A program made the position numbers and the translations under genes. From IMG/VR virus record IMGVR_UViG_3300037010_000815, positions 1 through 28,920 of that record: 28,920 nt of DNA; one strand, given 5' to 3'. Positions 10,101 to 15,563 of this stretch are shown here, piece by piece. The first letter of the stretch is position 1. Every line of letters begins with the position of its first letter. The notes beneath the pieces were generated by a model, which did not search any database, was not told the origin of the DNA, and saw only the letters and a program-made list of their open reading frames with translations. The DNA comes from a virus.

Positions 10101-10791
10101 AGCCGGAAGAATCATTGCGCAGTTCCACGACGGCACAACTTTTGGGACGGCAGGGCATACCCGTTTTACACTTAGGGCAGCCCCAAGTGCTGGGTCAACA
10201 CCTGGTGGTTATATTATTGCGACTACGCCGGCCGGTTCTTCTGTCCCCGTTGATAGAGTAGCTGTCAATGAAAGTGGTGACTTTTATCCAGCGACAGACA
10301 ATGCATATTTGTGTGGGACACCTAGTAATCGCTGGTCAGCAATTTACGCAGCAAATGGTACTGTTCAGACCTCAGACGCCAGAACAAAAACTGATATTAC
10401 TGACGCATCCCTTGGTTTGGAATTTATCAATAGTTTGCGCCCAGTCTCCTATAAATGGATTGAAGGCGGCAAGAAAATAATTCGTCAGGTTTTCAGGGAT
10501 ATTAACGGTAACGAGTGTGACTTCAATGCAAAAGAGGCTATCCCGGCAGAAATTATTACGGAACTCAGCCCCGGTAAGCGAACCCATTGGGGGCTCATAG
10601 CCCAAGAAGTAAAGGCTGTTGTGGATGCCGCAGGGGTAGATTTTGGTGGGTGGGTGCTGCTAGATACTAATGATCCAGATAGTCAGCAAGCTCTACGATA
10701 TGACCAGTTTATTGCTCCTTTGATAAAAGCAATTCAGGAATTGACTGCTCGCGTGAAGAAACTGGAGAGTTCAAATGAAACTGCTGGTTAA
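7129..10791 (+). CDS. Tailspike / tail fibre with pectate-lyase-like domain and S74 chaperone
   Basis: 1220 residues. The N-terminal 120 probably anchor to the tail. An alanine-rich linker follows, then a fibre motif (GRQGAVVLTKSDVGLSDVDN). At V558 begins VKDFGAVGNGVTDDTAAI, the entry motif of the pectate-lyase-3 beta-helix fold used by phage depolymerases to bind and cut capsule or O-antigen. The end is an intramolecular chaperone of the peptidase S74 type from about S1082 (SDARTKTDI) to the C-terminus, with WGLIAQEV and a final coiled coil; this family helps three chains fold and then cuts itself off in front of the serine. The middle is AT-rich (about 33% G+C over 9841-9960). Substrate cannot be read from sequence. 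Confidence 0.9.
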   Translation: MAQYKTLASVTNGSQQVVISGQNAAFQIKARSIFMVASELVPYFVATDATFDGTNTIVTLTGAYQGATPLINPIPCVFSRDFTYPDNIPTIAQGDVGTAAIFTCAMNRIQDMIHSVSTSGLGQYVDMYNAVVAAANVVSANTATVISDAAIVASDKASAASSAESAATSATSATASQNKAAQWADADLNIQVEDGKYSAKHWATIAKATVTGILVYRGSWDASSGVYPSAPTLGDYYKISVAGAMGGIQFAIGDSMIFNGTDWDKIDSSDQVTSVAGRQGAVVLTKSDVGLSDVDNVSDINKPISAAQQTALNTKQDTSGKDASNGYAGLTLFKLNLRNVANTVTSWFTNSNTTARTYTLPDKDGTVAMTSDLTSASISNTPFGNIAATTVQNAINELDAEKAKLAGDGSQTFAVANATSSNQAVNLGQLSNASINTNFSGLTVTQNITSLPANYDVVQVKLLQATTSKAGVSFTSSDSRILTAGLGPNGPFIRSATNPLDLTNNAGVLVPNAAASNQAVNLGQLTASAGSSLVGFTQSGAGAVTRTLQAKSRENVSVKDFGAVGNGVTDDTAAIQAAIDYVASLGGGIVDCAGGRWLIDSADVVVKNGVTLHGPWNNLGEADNIDYSSIKSAFVLNPVFTIRLAQEFSAIKGMGIFRKGLFAPASIADATTLVNSFAGKAITVGYGNSKDASDTYAGYCLILGFQYAYWNDYNERPRIEYITGDCTNGIYLNRIYDVNQLFGCHFWPFTTAHQSWTFSGDAGWRRQGTAYYFGLGVDWGQAVNCFSYGYDNGFWITGSDNVELLNCGADGHKNDNTYSVGYRIESTTKNASLIGCKAASKNTSVLINISGGGDSQCVKITGGNLWSCSAGTGSHVYVQSGDAIITGGVAMFDGPVGVKTGAAAGNVTIVGNIFQLISMPYSLVNTNISIVHSNSFYNCADASVGAQLNFSNTYEAISHSIFGTSGINGGLFSRQAAGSAAAPLASPNGGQAGRIIAQFHDGTTFGTAGHTRFTLRAAPSAGSTPGGYIIATTPAGSSVPVDRVAVNESGDFYPATDNAYLCGTPSNRWSAIYAANGTVQTSDARTKTDITDASLGLEFINSLRPVSYKWIEGGKKIIRQVFRDINGNECDFNAKEAIPAEIITELSPGKRTHWGLIAQEVKAVVDAAGVDFGGWVLLDTNDPDSQQALRYDQFIAPLIKAIQELTARVKKLESSNETAG

Positions 10792-10903
10792 GTTATTTGT
10801 TGATGGCAGTCAAGTTGATTATAAGCTAATGTTGTTCCTCGACCTCATTACTCAGGTTGATGATGGGTATGCGCTAACTAACAGAGGCCGTGCGCTACTG
10901 TAA
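10775..10903 (+). CDS. Small protein after the tailspike (42 aa), possibly truncated
   Basis: Starts inside the tailspike gene (17-base overlap) with GGAGAG at 10764-10769 five bases before the ATG, a good ribosome site. The product begins MKLLVKLFVDGSQVDYKLML and ends GYALTNRGRALL. The last part resembles the wing of winged-helix proteins, but this is a weak likeness. The neighbouring frame continues as protein-like sequence to 10995, so the stop at 10901 may reflect a frameshift. Small proteins just after a fibre are often fibre assembly factors; I cannot assign this one. Confidence 0.5.
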   Translation: MKLLVKLFVDGSQVDYKLMLFLDLITQVDDGYALTNRGRALL

Positions 10904-10995
10904 AGTTGGATGGCTCAGGCGGTCTGAAGATAGCTGATGTCTGGCAAGAAGAATTGAAAATACAAATGGAACAATCAATCATAAACTGGATGTGA
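10882..10995 (+). pseudogene. Frame-shifted continuation of the small post-tailspike gene
   Basis: In the -1 frame relative to the 10775 gene, codons are open from 10882 to TGA at 10993-10995 and read plausibly (LDGSGGLKIADVWQEELKIQ). No start codon with a ribosome site precedes it. A single -1 shift between 10882 and 10903 would join the two parts into a protein of about 73 residues. There is no classic slippery heptamer. Options are a decayed gene, a sequencing error or programmed shifting. Confidence 0.35.
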
Positions 10996-11018
10996 ATACA
11001 GATAAGTAAGTAGGTATG

Positions 11019-11127
11019 GGCTGACAGTGAGCAGACTACGTTCTTTAGGTCGTGGTAGTTGGCACGACAGCCAAATCGAGTGTTCTGATTCGATTGACGT
11101 TCTCCCCGCTTTAGAGAACGGATTTTC
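11019..11127 (+). ncRNA. Hairpin-rich non-coding stretch; possible structured RNA
   Basis: Four perfect helices are nested or in series: GGCTG (11019-11023) with CAGCC (11068-11072), enclosing TCGTG (11050-11054) with CACGA (11063-11067); then AATCGA (11074-11079) with TCGATT (11090-11095); then CGTTCTC (11098-11104) with GAGAACG (11114-11120), followed by a T-rich tract. No long reading frame crosses it. The last helix resembles a terminator, so the whole could be a small RNA or a structured leader. I checked for a tRNA fold and did not find one. No known RNA family is recognised. Confidence 0.35.
11098..11127 (+). terminator. Probable Rho-independent terminator before the YiiX-like gene
   Basis: A seven-pair stem (CGTTCTC / GAGAACG) with a nine-base loop is followed by GATTTTCTT. 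The T-tract is imperfect. It would end transcription from the tailspike region. The next gene starts 22 bases downstream and has its own GGAG at 11130-11133. Confidence 0.5.
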
Positions 11128-11142
11128 TTGGAGCAAGATTAG

Positions 11143-11616
11143 ATGAAGTACGCTGAAGTTCGTAACAAAATAAAATCAGGCGACTTGCTCGCGTGGGCAG
11201 GCACCTGTTTTCAGTGTCGCGTCGTGCGCGCATTCACCAATTCAACATACTCTCATGTGGGCGTGGCGTGGGTGATTGGCGGTCGCGTGTTCGTGCTAGA
11301 AGCGGTTACATCGGGTGTCAGAATTTACCCGCTATCACGCGAAATCCCATTTTACTTGCAACCTACTGGTGCTTTGTGGAATGACGAGGCTGAATCATTT
11401 GCTTTGAAACACGTCGGCGACAAGTACAGTCGTCTCGACGCAATCAAGACGTTTCTGCGCATGCCGATCAAAAACGATATGTGGCAATGTGCCGAATTTG
11501 CCCAGGCTGTTCTGAGTATGGCGAGCGTCAGACTGAATTGTGACGCGACGCCGGAAGAGGTGATGAAGGCCGCCGCGCGAGTCTGTGATACTGGTTTGGT
11601 TCTGGTTGATAACTAA
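11143..11616 (+). CDS. YiiX/LRAT-like permuted papain-fold enzyme
   Basis: 157 residues with the hallmarks of the YiiX/YebB (permuted NlpC/P60) group: SGDLLAW at 12-18, H38 in YSHVG, E53 in VLEAVTSGVRIYPL, and C116 in WQCAEF near the other end, so the His comes before the Cys. Members are amidases, peptidases or acyltransferases acting on wall peptides or lipids. Position just before the lysis genes suggests work on the cell envelope, but a virion or host-modifying role is equally open. GGAG lies nine bases before the ATG. No signal peptide is seen. The fold call is fairly firm; the substrate is unknown. Confidence 0.72.
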   Translation: MKYAEVRNKIKSGDLLAWAGTCFQCRVVRAFTNSTYSHVGVAWVIGGRVFVLEAVTSGVRIYPLSREIPFYLQPTGALWNDEAESFALKHVGDKYSRLDAIKTFLRMPIKNDMWQCAEFAQAVLSMASVRLNCDATPEEVMKAAARVCDTGLVLVDN

Positions 11617-11630
11617 GTCATTACTGATTG
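11615..11630. promoter_or_regulatory. Palindromic element, copy B, before the lysis cassette
   Basis: AAGTCA-TTAC-TGATTG matches AAGTCA-N4-TGACTT at 10 of 12 positions and has the same centre (TTAC) as copy C at 16298. It overlaps the stop codon of the YiiX-like gene and lies 25 bases before the first lysis gene. No clear -10 box follows. Confidence 0.45.
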
Positions 11631-11654
11631 ATTTTTACAAGAAAAGTATTTATC

Positions 11655-12053
11655 ATGTTGGCAACTTACCGCAACGAAAATCAGATGACTGAGAAAGACT
11701 GTGACTCTTGTCACTATGCAAAAGAAAGCGGCGCGTTGAACGGCCAAATTGACATTTTGCAAGATGATATCAGCGACATCAAGAGCAGCATGGGAAAAAT
11801 TGCCGATGCGGTCACGCGCCTCGCAGTGCTGGAAGAAAAGCATCAAACGACAGTTCTGGCGATGGAACGCATCATGACACGTATTGAGCGCGATGAAAAC
11901 CGAATTGGTGAACTTGAAAAGGCGCACATTAGACAAGAAACAGCATTTGAAGCCTATGCAAGGGCAGTTAAGATGGCCTGGGCAGTTCTTGGCGCCGGCG
12001 TGCTGTATATGGGCAGTAACTTAATTCACATTGTTGCCGGAGCAAAGCCGTAA
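11655..12053 (+). CDS. Coiled-coil protein with C-terminal membrane helix, XhlA-like
   Basis: 132 residues from the ATG at 11655; an ATG at 11685 is an alternative and neither has a strong ribosome site. After a short DCDSC motif (residues 15-19), residues about 25-100 form a heptad-patterned coiled coil (ISDIKSSMGKIADAVTRLAV). One hydrophobic helix at about 107-129 (AWAVLGAGVLYMGSNLIHIV) ends the protein. This layout matches the XhlA/hemolysin-type accessory proteins that accompany holins. The stop overlaps the endolysin start by one base, tying it to lysis. It could instead be an inner-membrane spanin-like protein, though those usually carry the helix at the N-terminus. Confidence 0.6.
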   Translation: MLATYRNENQMTEKDCDSCHYAKESGALNGQIDILQDDISDIKSSMGKIADAVTRLAVLEEKHQTTVLAMERIMTRIERDENRIGELEKAHIRQETAFEAYARAVKMAWAVLGAGVLYMGSNLIHIVAGAKP

Positions 12054-12472
12054 TGATTACCGTCGCCGAATACTACATGGGCCGCGATGTTCAGTTCGAC
12101 AACGAGTTGACTGCTGAACTTCGCGCCAATGCCAAAGAGACAGTCAAGCGCACCAATGCCTTGATCGCCGCGCTTGAATCTGATGGCATTGAAGCTCCTG
12201 TAAATCCGGTCACTAAGTCTCAGTTGACGAGTGGTTGGCGTCCAAAAATTATAAATCAGACGACCTTTGGTGCAGCGCTGCATTCGAATCACATAACTTG
12301 TCAGGCAAGCGACATATTCGACCCGCACGGCGACATCGACAACTGGTGTATGAATAACCAGACCAAGCTGGCCGATCTTGGGCTATGGCTTGAACACCCA
12401 AGCAGCACAAAGGGATGGAGCCACGTTCAGATTGTGGCTCCACATTCTGGCAATCGTGTGTTTTACCCGTAA
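12053..12472 (+). CDS. Endolysin, M15-family zinc peptidase
   Basis: 139 residues. The M15 pattern is clear: SGWRP at 60-64, zinc ligands H80 and D87 in SNH-x6-D, catalytic E114 in LWLEHP and third zinc ligand H124 in GWSHVQ, ending in the usual NRVFYP. The family cuts D-Ala or L-Ala/D-Glu peptide bonds in peptidoglycan. No signal peptide or membrane helix is present, so it should rely on the neighbouring holin to reach the wall. ATG overlaps the preceding stop (TAATG). The two cysteines, C83 and C99, have no assigned role. Confidence 0.88.
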   Translation: MITVAEYYMGRDVQFDNELTAELRANAKETVKRTNALIAALESDGIEAPVNPVTKSQLTSGWRPKIINQTTFGAALHSNHITCQASDIFDPHGDIDNWCMNNQTKLADLGLWLEHPSSTKGWSHVQIVAPHSGNRVFYP

Positions 12473-12485
12473 AGGAAATGATTAA

Positions 12486-12932
12486 ATGGAAAACCTTAAA
12501 TTATTTTTTCAGGCCATGCGTTTCGGCTCTCAACTGGCTGACTCTGCCATTTGGAAGAACCGACAGCAGTCAGGCAACGCAATTATCGGCGTTCTCACGG
12601 TCGGCGCAGCCCTGCTCGCACACAAAGGAATTGTTCTTACGCATGAGGACATTGTTTCTATCGCTGGCGCTTTTTCAACTATTGGCTTCGTGTGGAATGG
12701 CTACCTCACACTCGCAACCTCTAAATCTGTCGGGTTCGGAAAAACAAGTGCAGACGCAACCGAGGCCGTCTCACAAGTGCAGCATGGGCCTATCGTTTCT
12801 GCTAAAGACGGTGGAGAGGCGACAAATACAGAACCCATTCGCAGCAACGAGTCTGAACCCAAACAAGGGCGAAGCGGATCAGACGCCTCCAGACCAGAAT
12901 CAGGCTGGAGCAGTGGAACCATTATGGGGTGA
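12486..12932 (+). CDS. Holin-like membrane protein
   Basis: 148 residues with two hydrophobic helices, about 28-48 (SGNAIIGVLTVGAALLAHKG) and 54-78, then a long polar tail rich in S, E, G and P. Two helices next to an endolysin is the usual class II holin layout; holins form the inner-membrane lesion that times lysis. The ATG at 12486 follows AAAGGAAATG at 12472-12481, a reasonable ribosome site. The polar tail is unusually long and overlaps another long open frame (12643-12972), which may constrain its sequence. The role is inferred from topology and position. Confidence 0.65.
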   Translation: MENLKLFFQAMRFGSQLADSAIWKNRQQSGNAIIGVLTVGAALLAHKGIVLTHEDIVSIAGAFSTIGFVWNGYLTLATSKSVGFGKTSADATEAVSQVQHGPIVSAKDGGEATNTEPIRSNESEPKQGRSGSDASRPESGWSSGTIMG

Positions 12933-12972
12933 ACTGTCCGGCCTGAATGTTTTTATCGAGTGCATCAACTAA
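12643..12972 (+). CDS. Candidate overlapping lipoprotein (outer-membrane spanin-like)
   Basis: An alternative frame inside the holin gene encodes 109 residues starting MRTLFLSLALFQLLASCGMA: a positive start, a hydrophobic core and a textbook lipobox L-A-S-C with C17 as the acylation site. The following region holds several prolines and charged residues, as in Rz1-like outer-membrane spanins, which are often encoded in overlapping frames in lysis cassettes. It outruns the holin stop by 40 bases. Weak points: the only ribosome site (AGGA near 12626) lies 13 bases upstream, the tail is longer than a usual Rz1, and an out-of-frame reading of a membrane helix can look hydrophobic by chance. Confidence 0.35.
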   Translation: MRTLFLSLALFQLLASCGMATSHSQPLNLSGSEKQVQTQPRPSHKCSMGLSFLLKTVERRQIQNPFAATSLNPNKGEADQTPPDQNQAGAVEPLWGELSGLNVFIECIN

Positions 12973-12989
12973 CCACCAAGGAGCATCAC

Positions 12990-13229
12990 ATGAACTACCT
13001 GCTTTTGATCCAAACAATGATTTCTTCCATCCACGCCGTTGAGCAACTGATGCCTGAAAGCACTGGCAAGCAAAAATTCGACGCCGCAGTGACGATGGTC
13101 GAAGCTGTCGTCGGTGACGTTCAGCCCATGATTCCGGCCCTGATGACAGTTGCTACGACCATTGTTAATGGTCTGCGTGCCACTGGCGTGTTTAAGGCCA
13201 AATCTGTTGCTGTCGTTGCTGCGAAGTAA
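12990..13229 (+). CDS. Small hydrophobic-patterned protein, unknown
   Basis: 79 residues from the ATG at 12990, chosen because AAGGAG at 12978-12983 sits six bases before it; the frame extends upstream to a GTG at 12960 without a ribosome site. The sequence is alpha-helical with alternating hydrophobic patches (PMIPALMTVATTIVNGLRAT near 48-67) but no clear membrane helix. It is the last gene before a strong terminator and follows the holin, so a lysis-linked or late role is possible. I recognise no family. Confidence 0.7.
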   Translation: MNYLLLIQTMISSIHAVEQLMPESTGKQKFDAAVTMVEAVVGDVQPMIPALMTVATTIVNGLRATGVFKAKSVAVVAAK

Positions 13230-13249
13230 TAAACGGCAGCAGCTCGGTG

Positions 13250-13277
13250 AAAAGCAGGCTGAGTAAGCCTGCTTTTT
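13250..13277 (+). terminator. Strong Rho-independent terminator after the lysis block
   Basis: A ten-pair perfect stem (AAAAGCAGGC / GCCTGCTTTT) with a seven-base loop runs directly into a T-rich tract (TTTTTCGTTTT). It closes the tail-lysis transcription unit and separates it from the replication genes. Confidence 0.92.
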
Positions 13278-13301
13278 CGTTTTGAGTATGGAGTTAAGCA
13301 C

Positions 13302-14630
13302 ATGGCAATTGGGTCAGACATAATTACATTCATCGAAATCTACAACGACACGGACAATTATCCATCCATTGCCGATGTAGCTAAGGCCCTAGATATAAGC
13401 ATCAAGACGGTTCGCAACAAGGCGGGTTTCTTGAGAACGCTGACAAAGAACGACCCAAGTGCGCCAAAGGTCATCATGCGCTCACCAATCACGGACATTC
13501 CCATGTCTGAGGACGCTTCGAAATTCATGGAGTCTTGGGGAGCTGAGGATTGCATCGCAGAACTGCGCCGCATCGCGGAGATCGACACCGAACAAATCGT
13601 GACGCGCAACTACTTTCGCAATCATTCGCATATCTCCGAATCGACATGGAACCGCTACTTCGGAACTTTCGAAGAATTCAAACGCCAAGCCGGTATCAAG
13701 CTCTCGCGACAGCAGCACAGCATGGAGCGCAACATCGCGAAACACGCCTCGGTAGACCATTACCGACGCATGAACGTCGAGCGCATGGACTACGACGACA
13801 AATACCTGCGCGAAAACAGTAACCGCTTTAAAACCGTTATCGCCTGCTCCGATTTGCATGACGTTGAAGTTGACCCATTCTTTCTGCGCGTTCTGATCGA
13901 CACTTGTAAACGGGTTCAGCCTGACGCCATCAACTTCGTCGGTGATGTGTTTGACCTTCCCGAATTTGGCAAGTACAACGTCGATCCTCGCGAGTGGGAT
14001 GTGGTCGGGCGTATCAAGCATGCGCATGACAACATTTTTAGACCATTGCGCGAAGTCTGTCCTAATGCGCAGATGGACTTCGAAGAAGGCAACCATGAAG
14101 CACGAATGCTGCGTCATCTTGCCGACGCAACGCCAGCCATGAGAGCCGTACTGTCTGATTTGCACGACTTCACGGTAGGCAAACTTCTGGGCCTTGACGA
14201 GTTCGAGATCAATTACATTGCGAAAGCAGACCTGACCGCCTGGACGAAGCGCGACTTCGAAAAGGAGCTGGCGAACAACTACAAGGTGTATTGGGACACG
14301 TTGGTCATGCACCACTTTCCACACGCGCGGAATATGGGCCTGCCAGGCGTTAACGGTCATCACCATCGACATGAGGTGTGGGGCATGTTTAGCCCGATCT
14401 ATGGCGCGTATGAATGGCATCAGATGGGTTGCGGTCATCGTCGCAACGCCTCGTATTGCGAGGGCGAAAAATGGCACATGGGCTTTGCCATCATTAACAT
14501 TGACACGCATACTCGCGTCACCAATTTCGACTACGTGTCGGTGACAGACTTTGCGATATCGGGCGGCAAATGGTATCACCGCAACTCATCCGAACAGGAC
14601 GTCTCGGTTGCGAAGACGCTCCTGACTTGA
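13302..14630 (+). CDS. Calcineurin-like metallophosphoesterase with N-terminal DNA-binding region
   Basis: 442 residues. The C-terminal two thirds carry all core motifs of the calcineurin-like family: D184-x-H186 (SDLHD), G214-D-x-x-D218 (VGDVFD), G253-N-H-E (GNHEA), H347-H348 and the final NGHHHRHE at 361-368. These bind two metal ions and cleave phosphate esters, often in nucleic acids. Residues 21-45 (PSIADVAKALDISIKTVRNK) read as a helix-turn-helix. Residues about 97-132 (STWNRYFGTFEEFKRQAGI) resemble repeats found beside HNH homing endonucleases. GGAG lies eight bases before the ATG. A DNA nuclease or end-processing role is likely, in the spirit of SbcD/Mre11, but the substrate is unproven. 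Confidence 0.88.
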   Translation: MAIGSDIITFIEIYNDTDNYPSIADVAKALDISIKTVRNKAGFLRTLTKNDPSAPKVIMRSPITDIPMSEDASKFMESWGAEDCIAELRRIAEIDTEQIVTRNYFRNHSHISESTWNRYFGTFEEFKRQAGIKLSRQQHSMERNIAKHASVDHYRRMNVERMDYDDKYLRENSNRFKTVIACSDLHDVEVDPFFLRVLIDTCKRVQPDAINFVGDVFDLPEFGKYNVDPREWDVVGRIKHAHDNIFRPLREVCPNAQMDFEEGNHEARMLRHLADATPAMRAVLSDLHDFTVGKLLGLDEFEINYIAKADLTAWTKRDFEKELANNYKVYWDTLVMHHFPHARNMGLPGVNGHHHRHEVWGMFSPIYGAYEWHQMGCGHRRNASYCEGEKWHMGFAIINIDTHTRVTNFDYVSVTDFAISGGKWYHRNSSEQDVSVAKTLLT

Positions 14631-14637
14631 TTATAGT
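14608..14637 (+). promoter_or_regulatory. Possible promoter before phoH, overlapping element copy J
   Basis: TTGCGA (14608-14613) and TATAGT (14632-14637) are 18 bases apart, a fair host-type promoter. The same stretch contains AAGACG-CTCC-TGACTT (14613-14628), 10 of 12 to the palindrome seen in other gaps. It overlaps the end of the phosphoesterase gene, so coding constraint could create part of the match. Confidence 0.35.
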
Positions 14638-14710
14638 TTTCTTATATGGTGAAGGGGCAACGAGTGGGTTACACTTGTGACTCCATCAACCATCAGAGAG
14701 CGGAATCTAC

Positions 14711-15481
14711 ATGAGCAGAAGTAAAGGTGGCGCACGAGGCGCGAAACCAAGACAACGCGAAAGTAAGAACACGACAGAAGAGTTCTTCTTGCAAGCATCT
14801 CAGAAAGTTGAGATAGTTACCAAGAAGCCGGTAGAGCAACTGAAGGCACGAACCGACTCTCAGCATCGCTACATGAATGCAATCAAGTCCTCCCCTCTGG
14901 TGTTTGCTACAGGGCCAGCAGGCACCGGCAAGACGTATATCTGCGGCGCAATGGCCGCAGAGGCGCTCGACAGCAAGCAAATCGACAAAATCATCATCAC
15001 TCGCCCCGTGGTGGAAGCGGGCGAAAGTCTAGGCTTTCTACCTGGCGAACTTGAAGAAAAGTTCGAACCTTTTTTAGCACCATTTCGCGATGTTCTCAAC
15101 GAGCGTCTCGGCAAGACTTATGTGGACTATCTAATCAAGATTGGCAAGATCGAGGCAGCGCCATTAGCTTACATGCGCGGTCGCACGTTCAAGAATGCCT
15201 GGGTCATCTTGGACGAAAGTCAAAACACTACGCCGGCGCAGATGCGTATGTTTCTCACGCGCATGGGCGAGAACTGCAAGATGATCGTCAATGGCGATAT
15301 TCAGCAGAAAGACATTTCCGGTATGTGTGGGCTTGAAGATGCTGTGAGCCGTCTGTCCTACATTCCGTCGCTCAAGATTATTCAATTCACGCGTCGCGAT
15401 GTGGTGCGCTGCGGCTTGGTTCAGGAGGTGGTTGAAGCCTATGAGCAGAGGCTTGGGGCCGACGCCTCTATTCGCTATTGA
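14711..15481 (+). CDS. phoH: PhoH-like ATPase
   Basis: 256 residues. Walker A is GPAGTGKT at 68-75; Walker B is VILDESQN at 165-172; between them lie ITRPVVEAGESLGFLPG (96-112) and in the C-terminal half NGDIQQKD, all typical of PhoH. The protein has a basic, probably disordered N-terminus (SRSKGGARGAKPRQRES). PhoH-type ATPases are widespread in phages; RNA helicase or ribonuclease-linked activity has been proposed, but the role in phage growth is not settled. AGAGCGGA lies before the ATG as a moderate ribosome site. The next gene is separated by an 82-base AT-rich gap with a promoter-like element. Confidence 0.92.
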   Translation: MSRSKGGARGAKPRQRESKNTTEEFFLQASQKVEIVTKKPVEQLKARTDSQHRYMNAIKSSPLVFATGPAGTGKTYICGAMAAEALDSKQIDKIIITRPVVEAGESLGFLPGELEEKFEPFLAPFRDVLNERLGKTYVDYLIKIGKIEAAPLAYMRGRTFKNAWVILDESQNTTPAQMRMFLTRMGENCKMIVNGDIQQKDISGMCGLEDAVSRLSYIPSLKIIQFTRRDVVRCGLVQEVVEAYEQRLGADASIRY

Positions 15482-15518
15482 CTTGGGTTAACTTGGGCAT
15501 TTCGATGCTTAACGCTAT

Positions 15519-15538
15519 AAGTTAATACTGTCTATAAT
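15519..15538 (+). promoter_or_regulatory. Promoter-like element, copy D (palindrome plus TATAAT)
   Basis: AAGTTA-ATAC-TGTCTA at 15519-15534 runs into a perfect TATAAT at 15533-15538. The -10 box begins at the fifth base of the right half-site, exactly as in copies C and E. A start near 15545 would give a short leader for the gene at 15564. The surrounding gap is strongly AT-rich. Confidence 0.65.
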
Positions 15539-15563
15539 AAGATCATTATTTATTATTTGCGGA

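Noticed and set aside
11031-11120. tRNA-like arrangement, because GTAGTTGG resembles a D-loop and TTCGATT a T-loop
   Set aside because: No seven-pair acceptor stem, no anticodon arm at the right place and no matching T-stem could be formed.
13482-14579. Long open frame (365 residues) on the minus strand
   Set aside because: It is antisense to the metallophosphoesterase, whose catalytic motifs are complete; the minus-strand product has no family pattern and no ribosome site.
14668-14683. GTTACA-CTTG-TGACTC as another palindrome copy
   Set aside because: The left half matches the consensus at only two of six positions, so only one half-site is convincing.
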